A stretch of DNA of 64,000 bases from Novosphingobium panipatense. Its GTDB lineage: Bacteria; Pseudomonadota; Alphaproteobacteria; Sphingomonadales; Sphingomonadaceae. Made by a program: the position numbers and the translations under genes. The notes under the pieces were generated by a model. The model was not told the DNA's origin. It saw only the letters and a list, made by a program, of their open reading frames with translations, and did not search any database. Of the stretch, positions 8,635 through 16,844 are shown piece after piece; position 1 is the first letter of the stretch, and the number at the start of each line of letters is the position of its first letter. The stretch is from NCBI RefSeq assembly GCF_002149965.1, contig NZ_MSQB01000010.1, positions 124,001-188,000 of the forward strand, given 5' to 3'.

Positions 8635-9039
8635 ATGGCAGGTGATACGCGCAGTTATGCGTTGGACGTGTCCGAACTTCTGTTCCGGCTCGCGAGCGAG
8701 AGCCTACGGCTGCGCTCGAATGAAACCCTTCGTTTCGAGACTGTCGCTAGTCTCGTGAATGCCCGAATTCCGGCACTTCCCCTCACCCGTCTCGACCCCG
8801 CAGATGTCCGCGCGCACTTCAACGTAGTCGAATCCAAGGGGCCAATCCGCATTCATTTGAGCATTCCGAGAGCGAGCGCAGACCGACTGGTGGAGGAAAA
8901 GCGTCGTTTCGCTAACCTTCTCGGGATGACCCTCACCATGGGCGACATGCTCTCGATCCTATTTTTCGACTTCGTCGCTGAACATCATTCGAAACGCATA
9001 CTAGGAAATATCGGCATCGAAGATGTCGTAGACTCCTAA
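8635..9039 (+). CDS. Unassigned small protein next to tra control region
   Basis: This 134-residue protein starts at the ATG at 8635, with AGGAACGG upstream. I see no signal peptide or membrane segment. The sequence is mostly helical, with a beta-like stretch IRIHLSIPRASADRLVEEKR and a C-terminal hydrophobic helix GDMLSILFFDFVAEHH. The middle part (strand then helix) could be a ribbon-helix-helix-like fold. It is divergent from traA across the palindrome cluster, so a regulator of transfer is the simplest guess. I do not recognise the family. Confidence 0.6.
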   Translation: MAGDTRSYALDVSELLFRLASESLRLRSNETLRFETVASLVNARIPALPLTRLDPADVRAHFNVVESKGPIRIHLSIPRASADRLVEEKRRFANLLGMTLTMGDMLSILFFDFVAEHHSKRILGNIGIEDVVDS

Positions 9040-9113
9040 GATCAGGCTGCAGACACCGCGTATAGCAACGATCTGTTACAATCGCGGTCTGTGCGATAGT
9101 CCGATCCGACGTG

Positions 9114-9140
9114 AAAAGCTTGCCAAGGGTACAAGCTTTT
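9114..9140. promoter_or_regulatory. Perfect inverted repeat upstream of HTH gene
   Basis: AAAAGCTTG and CAAGCTTTT form 9-bp perfect arms around a 9-nt spacer, 40 nt upstream of the HTH gene at 9181. It could be an autoregulatory operator. On the plus strand it ends in TTTT, so a weak terminator for the preceding gene is the alternative. Confidence 0.5.
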
Positions 9141-9180
9141 GATCTTGTGGTGACATAGTCCCACCCAGGACAGGGGGAAT

Positions 9181-9708
9181 ATGTCGAGCCTAGCTGCGAT
9201 CGAGCCTATAGGGGGAGCCGTCGCTCAGGAAGCGGATGGGCACCTGTACATCGCGCTCATCCAGCGCGCGATGCAGGCAAAAGATATCAGCCTACGTTCC
9301 CTCTCCATGAGGGCTGGCATCAGCAAAAGCAGATTGGGACGGATCCTTCACTCCAACTGTGCAGAGCGTGCGTCGATAACGCTGTCCGAATTCCGCGTCC
9401 TGCTTGAGGCGCTGGAGATCGATTTGATCCAGGCGATTATCAAGGTCGAGAGTATCCGCGATCAGAAGGTTTTGGCGGATGAACGCTATGTTGCGCTCAT
9501 CGCGATGCTGGCCAACCTGTTCAAGGAACTTCCCGCGAGCCTCATTCAGGCTCTGGCGGAAATCGATGGGCTGGATGGCTCGGAAGTCCGCAAGGACTGG
9601 GCACCGCAATTGCAGACCGTCGTCATCAAGCGCATGGTCCATGAAGTGACCAATGTCCTGCGCCGGCGCGAACAAATATTTGAAGATCGATACGATCTTC
9701 GTGGGTAG
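9181..9708 (+). CDS. XRE-type helix-turn-helix regulator
   Basis: The 175-residue protein carries an XRE-like HTH at about residues 30-75 (KDISLRSLSMRAGISKSRLG then the recognition region). A C-terminal helical domain without further known motifs follows. The start at 9181 is preceded by AGGACAGGGGGA. The upstream region also contains GTCCCACCCAGGAC, similar to the GGGAC dyads near traA. This suggests, but does not prove, that the protein controls both itself and transfer. Iterons begin 20 nt after its stop. Confidence 0.7.
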   Translation: MSSLAAIEPIGGAVAQEADGHLYIALIQRAMQAKDISLRSLSMRAGISKSRLGRILHSNCAERASITLSEFRVLLEALEIDLIQAIIKVESIRDQKVLADERYVALIAMLANLFKELPASLIQALAEIDGLDGSEVRKDWAPQLQTVVIKRMVHEVTNVLRRREQIFEDRYDLRG

Positions 9709-9728
9709 CCGATCAACTGGACTTCGAG

Positions 9729-9897
9729 TGTCCGCGAAATCACTAAGTCGAAATCTTCGTATCGTGCTGTAGAGAGCAATGTCCCCGAAAGCACTAATGG
9801 GCAAAGTGTCTGTAAAAGCACTAACCCACGACGGTTTGTCTCCGATATCACTATAAAAACTGTGCAAGATCACAGAGTTCGTCCGCGAAAGCACGAA
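9729..9897 (+). repeat. Iteron cluster 1 (five 18-bp copies)
   Basis: Five direct repeats related to TGTCCGCGAAAGCACTAA lie at 9729-9746, 9780-9797, 9807-9824, 9837-9854 and 9880-9897. Copies differ from the consensus at one to about six positions and the spacing is irregular (27-51 nt). They match the cluster at 11562-11803 and are the likely binding sites of the RPA-type RepA (12 kb). The gap 9709-10220 holds no supported protein gene. It contains these repeats and the candidate antisense RNA. Confidence 0.85.
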
Positions 9898-10067
9898 TCC
9901 TCACACTCGCATGATCGTTGTCGGCCGGTAACAGTGTGGTCGCGAATCCATATCAGCCCGATTCTGTCCGATCGATGTCGGACCGTGCTGGCATGGGAGT
10001 ACGGCCGCGTTCACGCTCGCGCCCGCTGCTCATGGACCAAAGTGTGATGGAGTGGCCGTGACGACAT

Positions 10068-10121
10068 GAAAAACCCGGCACTAGGCCGGGCTTTTCGGGG
10101 ATGAGATAAACTCACTGTAGC
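10068..10121 (-). ncRNA. Candidate antisense RNA (ctRNA-like) in the repC leader
   Basis: On the minus strand a terminator stem CCCGGC/GCCGGG (10074-10090) is followed by TTTTT. Upstream lies a promoter-like pair (TTGTCT at 10156-10151, 17-nt spacer, TAAACT at 10133-10128). This predicts an RNA of about 54 nt starting near 10121 and complementary to the leader of the RepC-like gene. Size, terminator and position match the ctRNAs that repress repC in repABC plasmids. The plus strand reads the same stem just before repC, so premature termination there is also possible. Confidence 0.6.
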
Positions 10122-10127
10122 AAGCGC

Positions 10128-10156
10128 AGTTTAGCCTATCTCCCCGATCTAGACAA
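10128..10156 (-). promoter_or_regulatory. Promoter-like sequence for the antisense RNA
   Basis: The sequence is TTGTCT, 17 nt, TAAACT on the minus strand. It matches the sigma-70 consensus at four of six bases in each box. It lies inside an imperfect inverted repeat (10097-10145: GGGGATGAGATAAAC against GTTTAGCCTATCTCCCC). Confidence 0.5.
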
Positions 10157-10220
10157 GTTCGAAGCGCGTTTCGCGCAGCGGATAGTCATGTCCGAACGGC
10201 ATTCCGATAGGGAGTGCCGA

Positions 10221-11492
10221 ATGGGGGAACTTGCGCCCATGAGACCGAGCGGTTTGCGCCGCTACAGTCAGTTCAACGCCATCGTCGACAAGCTCGCCAA
10301 GGGCTTCGAGGGGCAGGAAGGCCTCTCGCCTTCTCGCTTGCTGAACAAGCTGAAGCGCGCAGCGCCTTATATGGGCGTGCCCCGCAATGTGGTCAGCCTT
10401 ATGGATGTTCTTGTGGCCTTCTCGCGGTCGCAGGACTGGGCACCGGGGCAGACCCCGTGCGTCTGGCCGCGTAATGAAACCCTCTCGGTAAAGCTGGGTG
10501 TCAGCGTCCGGCAAGTGCAGAACTATGTTCGCGCCGCGGTTGAACACGGCCTGCTCACCCCCAAGGACAGTGCAAACGGTCATCGCGGCGGTCTTCGCGC
10601 TGCTGATGGAAAGATTCTTTGGAGCTATGGTTTCGATCTGAGCCCCTTGGCTGCGCGAGCCCAGGAGTTCGAAGCGATCGCTGCGAAAGGGGAAGCCGAA
10701 GATCGCGAGATCGAACGGCTGCGTAAGACCATCGCAGCACTACGCCGGCGTACCCGGATGTTGGCTGAAACCTGTTCCTATCACATGCTGGACGGCATTG
10801 ACGCTGAGCATGAGGTCGATCTGGTGCGCATGGCCGTGACCCATATCCGCGGCAGCAGGAATATCGACCAGCTCGTTCGCTGCGTGGCGTTGCTGACTAA
10901 GCGGGTCGATCTGTTCCAAGGCGCAGTCGATGATGCCCTGACTGCAGGAAAGGCGCAGGAAACAGCCGAAAACCCTGCCTTTGAAACTATGAATCCTTCA
11001 CCCAAGGACGAAATGAATTTCGTTCACTCTACAACTACAACCCAACTTCAAACTGCTAACGCAGTTACGAGTAGAGGCTTGGCAGGAAGAAGTAGTGAGG
11101 CCTGGGATATCGCTCTCCTCGCTCCCAAGAGCGCGGTCGAGGATGACCTTGATCGGCACGGGATCGATCCGGGCTTCGTGGCAAAGGCCTGCCCCGAACT
11201 TATCTGGGATCTCGACCCTGGCCCGCGCGCCTGGGGCCGCCTTGTCAGTATCGCCGAGGGCCTCGTCGGCCAGCATGCGATCAGCCTCCATGCCTGGCGC
11301 GAAGCGTGTCGAATCATGGGTCAGCACGGCGCGGCTGCTGCTGTGATCGCCACCGTCTACAAGGCCATGAGCGGCGAGGTCCGGCGGCCTGGAGCTTACC
11401 TTCGTGGAATGAACGAGAAGGCGCTTTCGGGCGCGCTGCACTTGGGCAAGACCTATCATGGCCTTCGCGAAGCATCTTCGCAGTTTGCGTGA
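10221..11492 (+). CDS. repC: RepC-like replication initiator
   Basis: The protein is 423 residues from the ATG at 10221, chosen because GGGAG lies 6 nt upstream. A start at 10188 would add 11 residues. The N-terminal half follows the plasmid RepC pattern: LMDVLVAFSRSQDW, VWPRNETLSVKLGVSVRQVQ (winged HTH), VEHGLLTPKDSANGHRGG and SYGFDLSPLAARAQEFE. A helical linker and a less conserved C-terminal domain follow. RepC proteins initiate replication in repABC plasmids and normally act on an origin inside their own gene. Here no repA/repB precede it. It is flanked by iterons, which suggests a co-replicon with the RPA RepA. Confidence 0.8.
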   Translation: MGELAPMRPSGLRRYSQFNAIVDKLAKGFEGQEGLSPSRLLNKLKRAAPYMGVPRNVVSLMDVLVAFSRSQDWAPGQTPCVWPRNETLSVKLGVSVRQVQNYVRAAVEHGLLTPKDSANGHRGGLRAADGKILWSYGFDLSPLAARAQEFEAIAAKGEAEDREIERLRKTIAALRRRTRMLAETCSYHMLDGIDAEHEVDLVRMAVTHIRGSRNIDQLVRCVALLTKRVDLFQGAVDDALTAGKAQETAENPAFETMNPSPKDEMNFVHSTTTTQLQTANAVTSRGLAGRSSEAWDIALLAPKSAVEDDLDRHGIDPGFVAKACPELIWDLDPGPRAWGRLVSIAEGLVGQHAISLHAWREACRIMGQHGAAAAVIATVYKAMSGEVRRPGAYLRGMNEKALSGALHLGKTYHGLREASSQFA

Positions 11493-11561
11493 TGTATGTT
11501 CGTTAAGCCTCGGAAAAACATGAGTTTATGGTTTGTCCGCTATGGCGGTTCGGAGCCGAAG

Positions 11562-11803
11562 TGTCCGCGAAAGCACGAAGAGAGCCGCTCCGAGCGAGGG
11601 AAACGTCCGTGAAAGCACTAACTGCACCCGATCCCGATTCCCTCGCCAGCTTTTCCCCGGTGGATATGTCCGCGAAAGCACTAACCGTTTTCGGTACTAC
11701 CCGATTTTTGCCACGTAAGACTCGCGGTCATCCCTCGGGACAGCGTGTTTTCGGGGACGCTTGGGCAAGGATGAATCGAGCAATTTTAGTGCTTTCGCGG
11801 ACA
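11562..11803. repeat. Iteron cluster 2 (three direct, one inverted copy)
   Basis: Copies of the 18-bp iteron are at 11562-11579, 11604-11621 and 11667-11684 in direct orientation. A perfect inverted consensus copy lies at 11786-11803, 71 nt before repA. The inverted copy is well placed to be the repA operator. A further near-copy lies inside repA at 12645-12662. The gap 11493-11874 contains no gene I can support and is the best candidate for oriV together with cluster 1. Confidence 0.85.
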
Positions 11804-11874
11804 CATCCTATCGTGGGTGCTAGGCGGGCAGCCCTAAAATCGGTACAAATGGGGGCCACGGAGGACGCCCCGCA

Positions 11875-12771
11875 ATGGCTCAGGTACGCAATAATGTCGA
11901 ACAGCAAGGGGTCCTTCCGTTGGACTGCCCGCTGAGAGGTGAAATCCGGGGCGAGCGCTCGATCATGGATTTCCCGTTCTTCGCGCTCGAGAAGAAAACC
12001 CTCCTCGACGAGATCGAGCATAGTGTCGGCAGCACCTCAATCAAAATCCGCGCCGGAGGCGGCGGGATCGCGACGATGTATGACAAGGAAATCCTGCTTT
12101 ACGGCGCTTCGCTGATCTGTGAGCGCATGCGCCGCGGTGAGGAAGTGACACAGGAAATCGTGTTCACCGCGCACGACTTTTTCCGGGCCACCGGGACGCG
12201 AAATCCTGGCAAGCGAAATTATGATCGCTTCAACGAGGCGCTCTCACGGCTGCAGGGCACCCAGATCCAGACAAACCTCAAAACAGGCGGCCAGATTCAC
12301 CGTGGATGGTTCTCATGGGTAGAAAATGCCCAGGCCGTTTACGACGATGGATCGACCACGGGCATTGAGCGTCTGCGTGCGGTGAAGTTGCGACTCTGTG
12401 ATTTCCTCTTTCGCGCGATCCAGCGGGATCAGCAGATCTATAGCTATCACCATGATTACTTCCGTCTCGGGCTCATCGAGCGGCGCATTTACGAGATCGC
12501 GCGTTCACACTGCGATGAGGGTCCCTATGCGGTGCCGCTTGATGAACTCTACGCGGCGGTCGGCACGCGCACCGCAATCAGGAAGTTCAAGGCGCAGCTC
12601 ATGGAGATGGAGGAGCAGAACGCCCTCCCCCAATATACCGTAACTGTCCGCGAAAACACGGAAGGGACGTCCAAGCGGGCCAAGGCATCCGAGACGATTG
12701 TGACGCTGGCGGAGCGGCCGCGCGAACTCGTGACGATCTTGCCCTCCGTGTACGAAGCGATCGCCGCCTGA
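11875..12771 (+). CDS. repA: RepA, RPA-family replication initiator
   Basis: The 298-residue protein matches the replication initiator protein A family common on alphaproteobacterial, especially sphingomonad, plasmids. Visible hallmarks are MDFPFFALEKK, the long central region FTAHDFFRATG, YDRFNEALSRLQGTQIQTN and YSYHHDYFRLGLIERRIYEIAR. The winged-helix region should bind the iterons. GGAGGA precedes the ATG. An iteron-like sequence inside its own 3' part (12645-12662) encodes TVRENTE. It is the primary replication protein by the iteron evidence. Confidence 0.9.
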   Translation: MAQVRNNVEQQGVLPLDCPLRGEIRGERSIMDFPFFALEKKTLLDEIEHSVGSTSIKIRAGGGGIATMYDKEILLYGASLICERMRRGEEVTQEIVFTAHDFFRATGTRNPGKRNYDRFNEALSRLQGTQIQTNLKTGGQIHRGWFSWVENAQAVYDDGSTTGIERLRAVKLRLCDFLFRAIQRDQQIYSYHHDYFRLGLIERRIYEIARSHCDEGPYAVPLDELYAAVGTRTAIRKFKAQLMEMEEQNALPQYTVTVRENTEGTSKRAKASETIVTLAERPRELVTILPSVYEAIAA

Positions 12772-13707
12772 TCAAAAGCGCGTGACAGAGACGGTCCGGT
12801 CGGAAGCCGGGACCGCTGCAGCGCCGGTCACAATGCTCGATCGTCTGTGTAGGCCCGTCAGCATCGTCCAGTTGGACAGGATGTTCGAGACATAGTTTTG
12901 GGTCTCGGATATGCGCGGAATTCTCCCATTCTTCACCCTGCCAGGGCCTGCATTGTAAGCGGCCAGCGCCAGGTGATAGTGGCCAAAGCGATCGAGCTGC
13001 TGGCGCAGATATGTGGCGCCACCCCGCAGATTTCCTTCCACATCATAGCGATTGACCCCTAGACCGAGCGCTGTCGCAGGCATGAGCTGCGTCAGGCCAT
13101 AGGCTTGCTTGGGCGAGTAGATCGAGGCGTCGTAGCGACTTTCCTGGATGATCATGGCGTCGAAGAGACCAACTGGTATGCCGTAAGTGCAGGCGATCTG
13201 GCTCATAAGGCCGAAATAGATTTGCCGTCGCATTTCCTCAGCCGGTCGAAGCAGCCTGCTTGGAGAATATTGGGAGGCCTGACAGACAGGGTCTACAGGA
13301 GGCACGGATGCAAAAGCATCCGGCTGAGCGCGCATCCACGAAGGCACAGCGATGGCGCTGACGGGGTTAACGCCCATTGGTCCCCCCTCCCCTACCCCAA
13401 TATCTAGCGCGGCGCGGCTGTCTGCGGTGGTCGTTCGCCCATCCGCTGAAAATTCGCCCTGCATTTGAAACTCCACCCAGCGCCGGCTTAGGTCGTGGAT
13501 CTGAAACAGCGGCGACGAGGGCGGGGCTTGTAGCGGAAGCTGTAGCGGAAGCGCCCTCCCCTCCCCAGTATCAAAGCGCTTGGGCTCGGCCGACCCCATC
13601 TCGAGAACCTGGGCGGTTCTAAGGTATGTGGTGTGCTGAGCATGTGACGTCGGCGGTGCCGCAAAAGTCGCAAGGCCGAACATCGAGGCAAGCAGATAGG
13701 ATCTCAT
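12772..13707 (-). CDS. Lytic transglycosylase (SLT domain), periplasmic
   Basis: This 311-residue protein has a signal peptide ending SHAQ (about residue 24). A variable linker and a C-terminal SLT domain from about residue 165 follow. Catalytic Glu is in IIQESRYD, followed by AYGLTQLMPATA and AYNAGPGRV, the three family motifs. It should cut peptidoglycan to let the conjugation apparatus through (VirB1/TraG-like role). It is convergent with repA with no gap and stands apart from the tra operon. Confidence 0.9.
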   Translation of the reverse strand: MRSYLLASMFGLATFAAPPTSHAQHTTYLRTAQVLEMGSAEPKRFDTGEGRALPLQLPLQAPPSSPLFQIHDLSRRWVEFQMQGEFSADGRTTTADSRAALDIGVGEGGPMGVNPVSAIAVPSWMRAQPDAFASVPPVDPVCQASQYSPSRLLRPAEEMRRQIYFGLMSQIACTYGIPVGLFDAMIIQESRYDASIYSPKQAYGLTQLMPATALGLGVNRYDVEGNLRGGATYLRQQLDRFGHYHLALAAYNAGPGRVKNGRIPRISETQNYVSNILSNWTMLTGLHRRSSIVTGAAAVPASDRTVSVTRF

Positions 13708-13816
13708 GAGGCGTCCTGATCAAAGGGTGTGATGGAAGTGGACGTCATTGCGATTCTGGTTGTCAACGCTTCGAGGTTGCGTGAGCCTTCTTGCTGGTGT
13801 GGCGAGAGCAAGCGTC

Positions 13817-15088
13817 ATGTGGTTGGTGGATCGCGAAAAGAACGGCATCGACACGGGAAGGATCGCCCTCCCCTCACCGCTGCGCGCCGCTCTCGTTCGC
13901 TGGTATATCGGAACCGGAGATCGCGGCGATGAAGAGGCCGGCATCATGCTGGTGCAGCAGGCGCGCATCGGCGCTAAATGGATCGCCTGCGATTGTCTGG
14001 GTGATCGAAATAGTCCCCCGATCCTGACCCCTGCCTATCTTTCGGAAGCGGAGACCTTCTACCTTCGCCGGCTCACCGGTTCGAAACGGCCCGATCATCG
14101 ACTTGATTGCCCGTTCTTTCGCGATCAGGCGACAAACAGGCTCTCGGAAGTGCGCCGGGCCAGCGAGCGGAGTGATCCTGCAGATGGCTTTTTCGAGGTC
14201 CTGCGTCCGGCGCCGGAGAAACTGGCGCAAAGGCCTGGCAGCGACGCCACCGATGATCGAACCCGGCAAGGGTCCCTGCCCCGTCTCGCTCGGCTGTTAT
14301 GGCGTTTGCTGGACCTGGCTGGCACGCATCGTCTTGAATTCGCTCCTGGTTCGATCAAGGAGCAGTTCTCGATGCTCGAGCGGGTTGCAGGTGCGATTGA
14401 GGTCGCGCCTTCGATGGAGCTTACCCGCGTACTGTGGACGCACGGCCAGGCATTGCATAGCCGTCGGGCCTATGCGGTCCTTCGCGAGCTGGCGGATCGT
14501 TGGCCGCAGGGCCACGCGCCCCAGGGTTTCCTCATTGTCTTTGCAGATCGTATTCAGGGGCATGAGGTATTCGCTGCGGGGTGTGAGCCGATCCGGGTCG
14601 CTAACAGGGTTCAGTCTCCGTCCAGGCGCGGGGAGCCCGTGAAAGGACCGTATCTCGTCATCATAGTCGTCGGTGAATATCCGGAGAAACGAGGTTTCGC
14701 GCCGTTGCGGGCCTATGCGCAGCCGGTCCTGTCCGGGCACAGGTTCGTTCCGGTCGATTCCGAGCTCGAGCGCTCGGTGCTGCGTGAGTTTCTGAAAGTT
14801 CAGTTGGCCCTCTCCCGACGTGGAATCGACCTCGCGGTCGAACGTCCGATTTTCGATCGACTGACGCCGCTTGGACCTGGGCGGCCGGATCTGTGGGTCG
14901 AAGCGTGTTCGCAGACCACGGGCGAGGTCCATAGCTGGGGCGTTGACTATAGTGGGCTGAAGGGCGCCGGCGGCGTTTCGGAGAGCCGGCGAGCCTTGAT
15001 TCAACAGTTCGGCTCTGTGCTGGATCTGAGTGACCGACATCTCACAGGTGGCGCACTGGAGCGCTTTTTCATCGGGGTGTGTGGCTGA
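13817..15088 (+). CDS. Unassigned 423-residue plasmid protein
   Basis: The most likely start is the ATG at 13817. An in-frame TTG at 13748 would add 23 residues that look unlike a signal peptide. The N-terminal third has a possible metal-binding Cys set (IACDCLG, then HRLDCPFF about 45 residues later) with PILTPAYLSEAETFYLRRL between. The C-terminal half has alternating strands and helices (FLIVFADRIQG, GPYLVIIVVGEYPE). No catalytic motif is clear. Similar proteins are, from memory, found on alphaproteobacterial plasmids as a DUF of unknown function (possibly DUF1173). This is uncertain. Confidence 0.65.
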   Translation: MWLVDREKNGIDTGRIALPSPLRAALVRWYIGTGDRGDEEAGIMLVQQARIGAKWIACDCLGDRNSPPILTPAYLSEAETFYLRRLTGSKRPDHRLDCPFFRDQATNRLSEVRRASERSDPADGFFEVLRPAPEKLAQRPGSDATDDRTRQGSLPRLARLLWRLLDLAGTHRLEFAPGSIKEQFSMLERVAGAIEVAPSMELTRVLWTHGQALHSRRAYAVLRELADRWPQGHAPQGFLIVFADRIQGHEVFAAGCEPIRVANRVQSPSRRGEPVKGPYLVIIVVGEYPEKRGFAPLRAYAQPVLSGHRFVPVDSELERSVLREFLKVQLALSRRGIDLAVERPIFDRLTPLGPGRPDLWVEACSQTTGEVHSWGVDYSGLKGAGGVSESRRALIQQFGSVLDLSDRHLTGGALERFFIGVCG

Positions 15089-15175
15089 CGGACTACCGCC
15101 CCCCTGCCCTCCCCTGTCAGGATTTTTCATCGTTTGGCCATCGGCCAGAATGCGTACGCGTTGCTTTTATGATGT

Positions 15176-15289
15176 TTCTAGCTACCTAGAATGTTGCCCT
15201 GCCCTTCCGCCCGGGTGGCCGTTGCAGGGGCATGTTTTTAGCTACCCAAAAAATAGCTGATAGGATGCAAGTTGCTTCTGGGTAGCTTC
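15176..15289. repeat. AGCTACC repeats, candidate centromere (parS-like)
   Basis: Three related sequences lie in the gap before parA. They are TTCTAGCTACCTAGAA (15176-15191, itself a 6-bp dyad around CTAC), TTTTTAGCTACCCAAAAA (about 15234-15252), and an inverted copy TTCTGGGTAGCTTC (about 15276-15289). Repeats directly upstream of a parA/RHH operon are the usual site of the centromere. The gap 15089-15606 holds no supported gene. Confidence 0.55.
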
Positions 15290-15414
15290 TTTGAAGCTGC
15301 GCGACAGATATGAAAAAGCGATCTGGTGGCTTTGCAGTGCCTATAGGGTTGCTGCGCCATGCATTGCGAATAGCTAGGGTGCAGCTTTAATCAGCCTAGA
15401 TGGAGTCTATAATG

Positions 15415-15509
15415 TAGGCGTAAAATGGCTTGCGCCTAACCGCCCGGCGGCTATAAAGATGCATCAAACTGGCAATGTGCTAGGCTTGCGGCGCCTATCT
15501 CATAGGCGC
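15415..15509. promoter_or_regulatory. TAGGCG dyads upstream of parA
   Basis: Two inverted repeats lie 100-190 nt before parA: TAGGCG-N12-CGCCTA (15415-15438) and GCGCCTAT-CTC-ATAGGCGC (15491-15509, 8-bp perfect arms). A third member of the set, ATTAGGCG-N9-CGCCTAAT, lies at 23666-23690 before another gene. They are good candidates for par autoregulation sites or extra ParB-type sites. Confidence 0.6.
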
Positions 15510-15606
15510 AAACGACCTGCCTGATAGATTGTCCGAAGCAATTAAATGTCGGCCGGATAGCTATGGCCTGTCTATTAGAACGCCACTGGAAAGGTTGAAG
15601 GAAGCT

Positions 15607-16293
15607 ATGGCTGTAATAGCGTTCGTGTCGCCAAAAGGGGGCGTTGGGAAAACGACCGCAGCCCTTCTGCTGGCAGGCGAAATCGCCGACCAGGGCGGCA
15701 AGGTTTGCATTATCGATGCAGATCCCAATCAGCCGCTCATGGCATGGTCCGAAATGCCCGGCCGCCCCGAAAACATCACCGTTGTGAACTGCCGCAGCGA
15801 AAATGACATCGGCGACCTCATCGAAGCGGGCGAGGAGAGCGCGAACTTCGTGCTCGTCGACCTCGAAGGTGCGGCCACAGCGACCGTGACATTCGCCATC
15901 GGCATGTCCGACCTCGTCATCATTCCCTGCAAGGGTTCGCATCTCGACGCGCAGCAGGCGGCGAGGGCGATCCTGCTGGTACGCGGGGCAGCGCGCAGTT
16001 CGCGCCGGTCAATTGATCATGCGATCCTGTTCACCCAGCTGCCGCCTGCGCTCCGTTCGATCAACTACAGCGACATTGAGGCGCAGTTCAGCCACAACGA
16101 GGTTCCGGTGCTTCCGGTGCCGGTCTACAACCGGGAAGCGTACCGGACCATGTTCTCCACGGGCGGGACGCTGCACACCCTCGACGTCAAGGGCGTGGGC
16201 AACATCAAGGCTGCAAAGGAGAATTCGGCGGCCTATGCCGCTGCCGTGATCGACCGGCTCCGGCAGCAGAGCGAGCAGGAGACTGCGGCATGA
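15607..16293 (+). CDS. parA: ParA-type partition ATPase
   Basis: This 228-residue ParA starts at the ATG at 15607 with AGGAAG upstream, which places the deviant Walker A KGGVGKTT at residues 10-17 (type Ib, no N-terminal HTH). Walker A' VDLEGA and IPCKGSHLDAQQ follow. It should drive plasmid partition together with the RHH protein encoded next, with which it overlaps by 4 nt (ATGA). As a short type Ib ParA it is unlikely to regulate the operon itself, so the RHH partner probably does. Confidence 0.93.
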   Translation: MAVIAFVSPKGGVGKTTAALLLAGEIADQGGKVCIIDADPNQPLMAWSEMPGRPENITVVNCRSENDIGDLIEAGEESANFVLVDLEGAATATVTFAIGMSDLVIIPCKGSHLDAQQAARAILLVRGAARSSRRSIDHAILFTQLPPALRSINYSDIEAQFSHNEVPVLPVPVYNREAYRTMFSTGGTLHTLDVKGVGNIKAAKENSAAYAAAVIDRLRQQSEQETAA

Positions 16294-16799
16294 GTGAACG
16301 CGCCAAGCTCAGTTTCGACGACCTTTCGAAGCCCAAAAAGCGCGCTAAGCCCGATCTGGCCGTTCTGCGTCAGTTGAGCGAAGATCACGGCTTTCCGTCG
16401 AGGGACCCGGTGCCGACGCAGGACGGGGAGGGCGAGGAGCTCGCTGCCGATTCCACGGCTGCCGCACCGCCCGAGCAACCCGTCGCGCCAGCCTCGGAGC
16501 CCATCGCGGCCCCTGAGCCCGCCCAAGTTGCCCCGCAAGTAGCGTCGGCGCCTGTCGCTGCACCGCCGCCAGTGCCGGCTCCGGCGGCTCAGCCAAGCGT
16601 TCTGCCCGATCCGACAGCGTTTCGGCGCCGGGGGCGGCCACCTAGCGACCGCCTGTACCCGATGAACATCAAGGTCAGCCAGGAAGTCGCGGCGAAGCTC
16701 TATGAGTTGCGCGATGCCAGGCCGCGGCAGACATTTGCCGACGTGCTCGAGATGCTGCTCGACGTGTACGATGCCCACGGAGGCGATCCGAACGCCTAG
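16290..16799 (+). CDS. Ribbon-helix-helix partition partner (ParB-type function)
   Basis: The 169-residue protein has an Ala/Pro-rich, probably disordered middle (about residues 40-110). A C-terminal RHH-like module follows: strand YPMNIKVSQ, helix EVAAKLYELRDA, helix TFADVLEMLLDVYD (about 124-163). This is the layout of small centromere-binding proteins such as ParG, which pair with type Ib ParA. It is coupled to parA by ATGA overlap. Its likely targets are the repeats at 15176-15509. Confidence 0.7.
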   Translation: MSERAKLSFDDLSKPKKRAKPDLAVLRQLSEDHGFPSRDPVPTQDGEGEELAADSTAAAPPEQPVAPASEPIAAPEPAQVAPQVASAPVAAPPPVPAPAAQPSVLPDPTAFRRRGRPPSDRLYPMNIKVSQEVAAKLYELRDARPRQTFADVLEMLLDVYDAHGGDPNA

Positions 16800-16844
16800 G
16801 AGAGGGGAGGGGGGGAGCGCATTGCGAAGGAGACTTTGCAATGC
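16799..16844 (+). promoter_or_regulatory. Shared leader element, copy 1 (start codon inside hairpin)
   Basis: A G/A tract (16799-16817) is followed by GCATTGC (16819-16825) pairing with GCAATGC (16838-16844). The stem can extend with AAG/CTT plus one G-T pair to 11 bp. The Shine-Dalgarno GGAG sits in the loop and the ATG at 16841 in the 3' arm. Same architecture as 19318-19372, 28967-29025, 34633-34690 and 59019-59080. Confidence 0.65.

Noticed and set aside
15130..15300. Small ORFs in the parA upstream region
   Set aside because: They cover repeats, lack Shine-Dalgarno sequences and have unusual composition.
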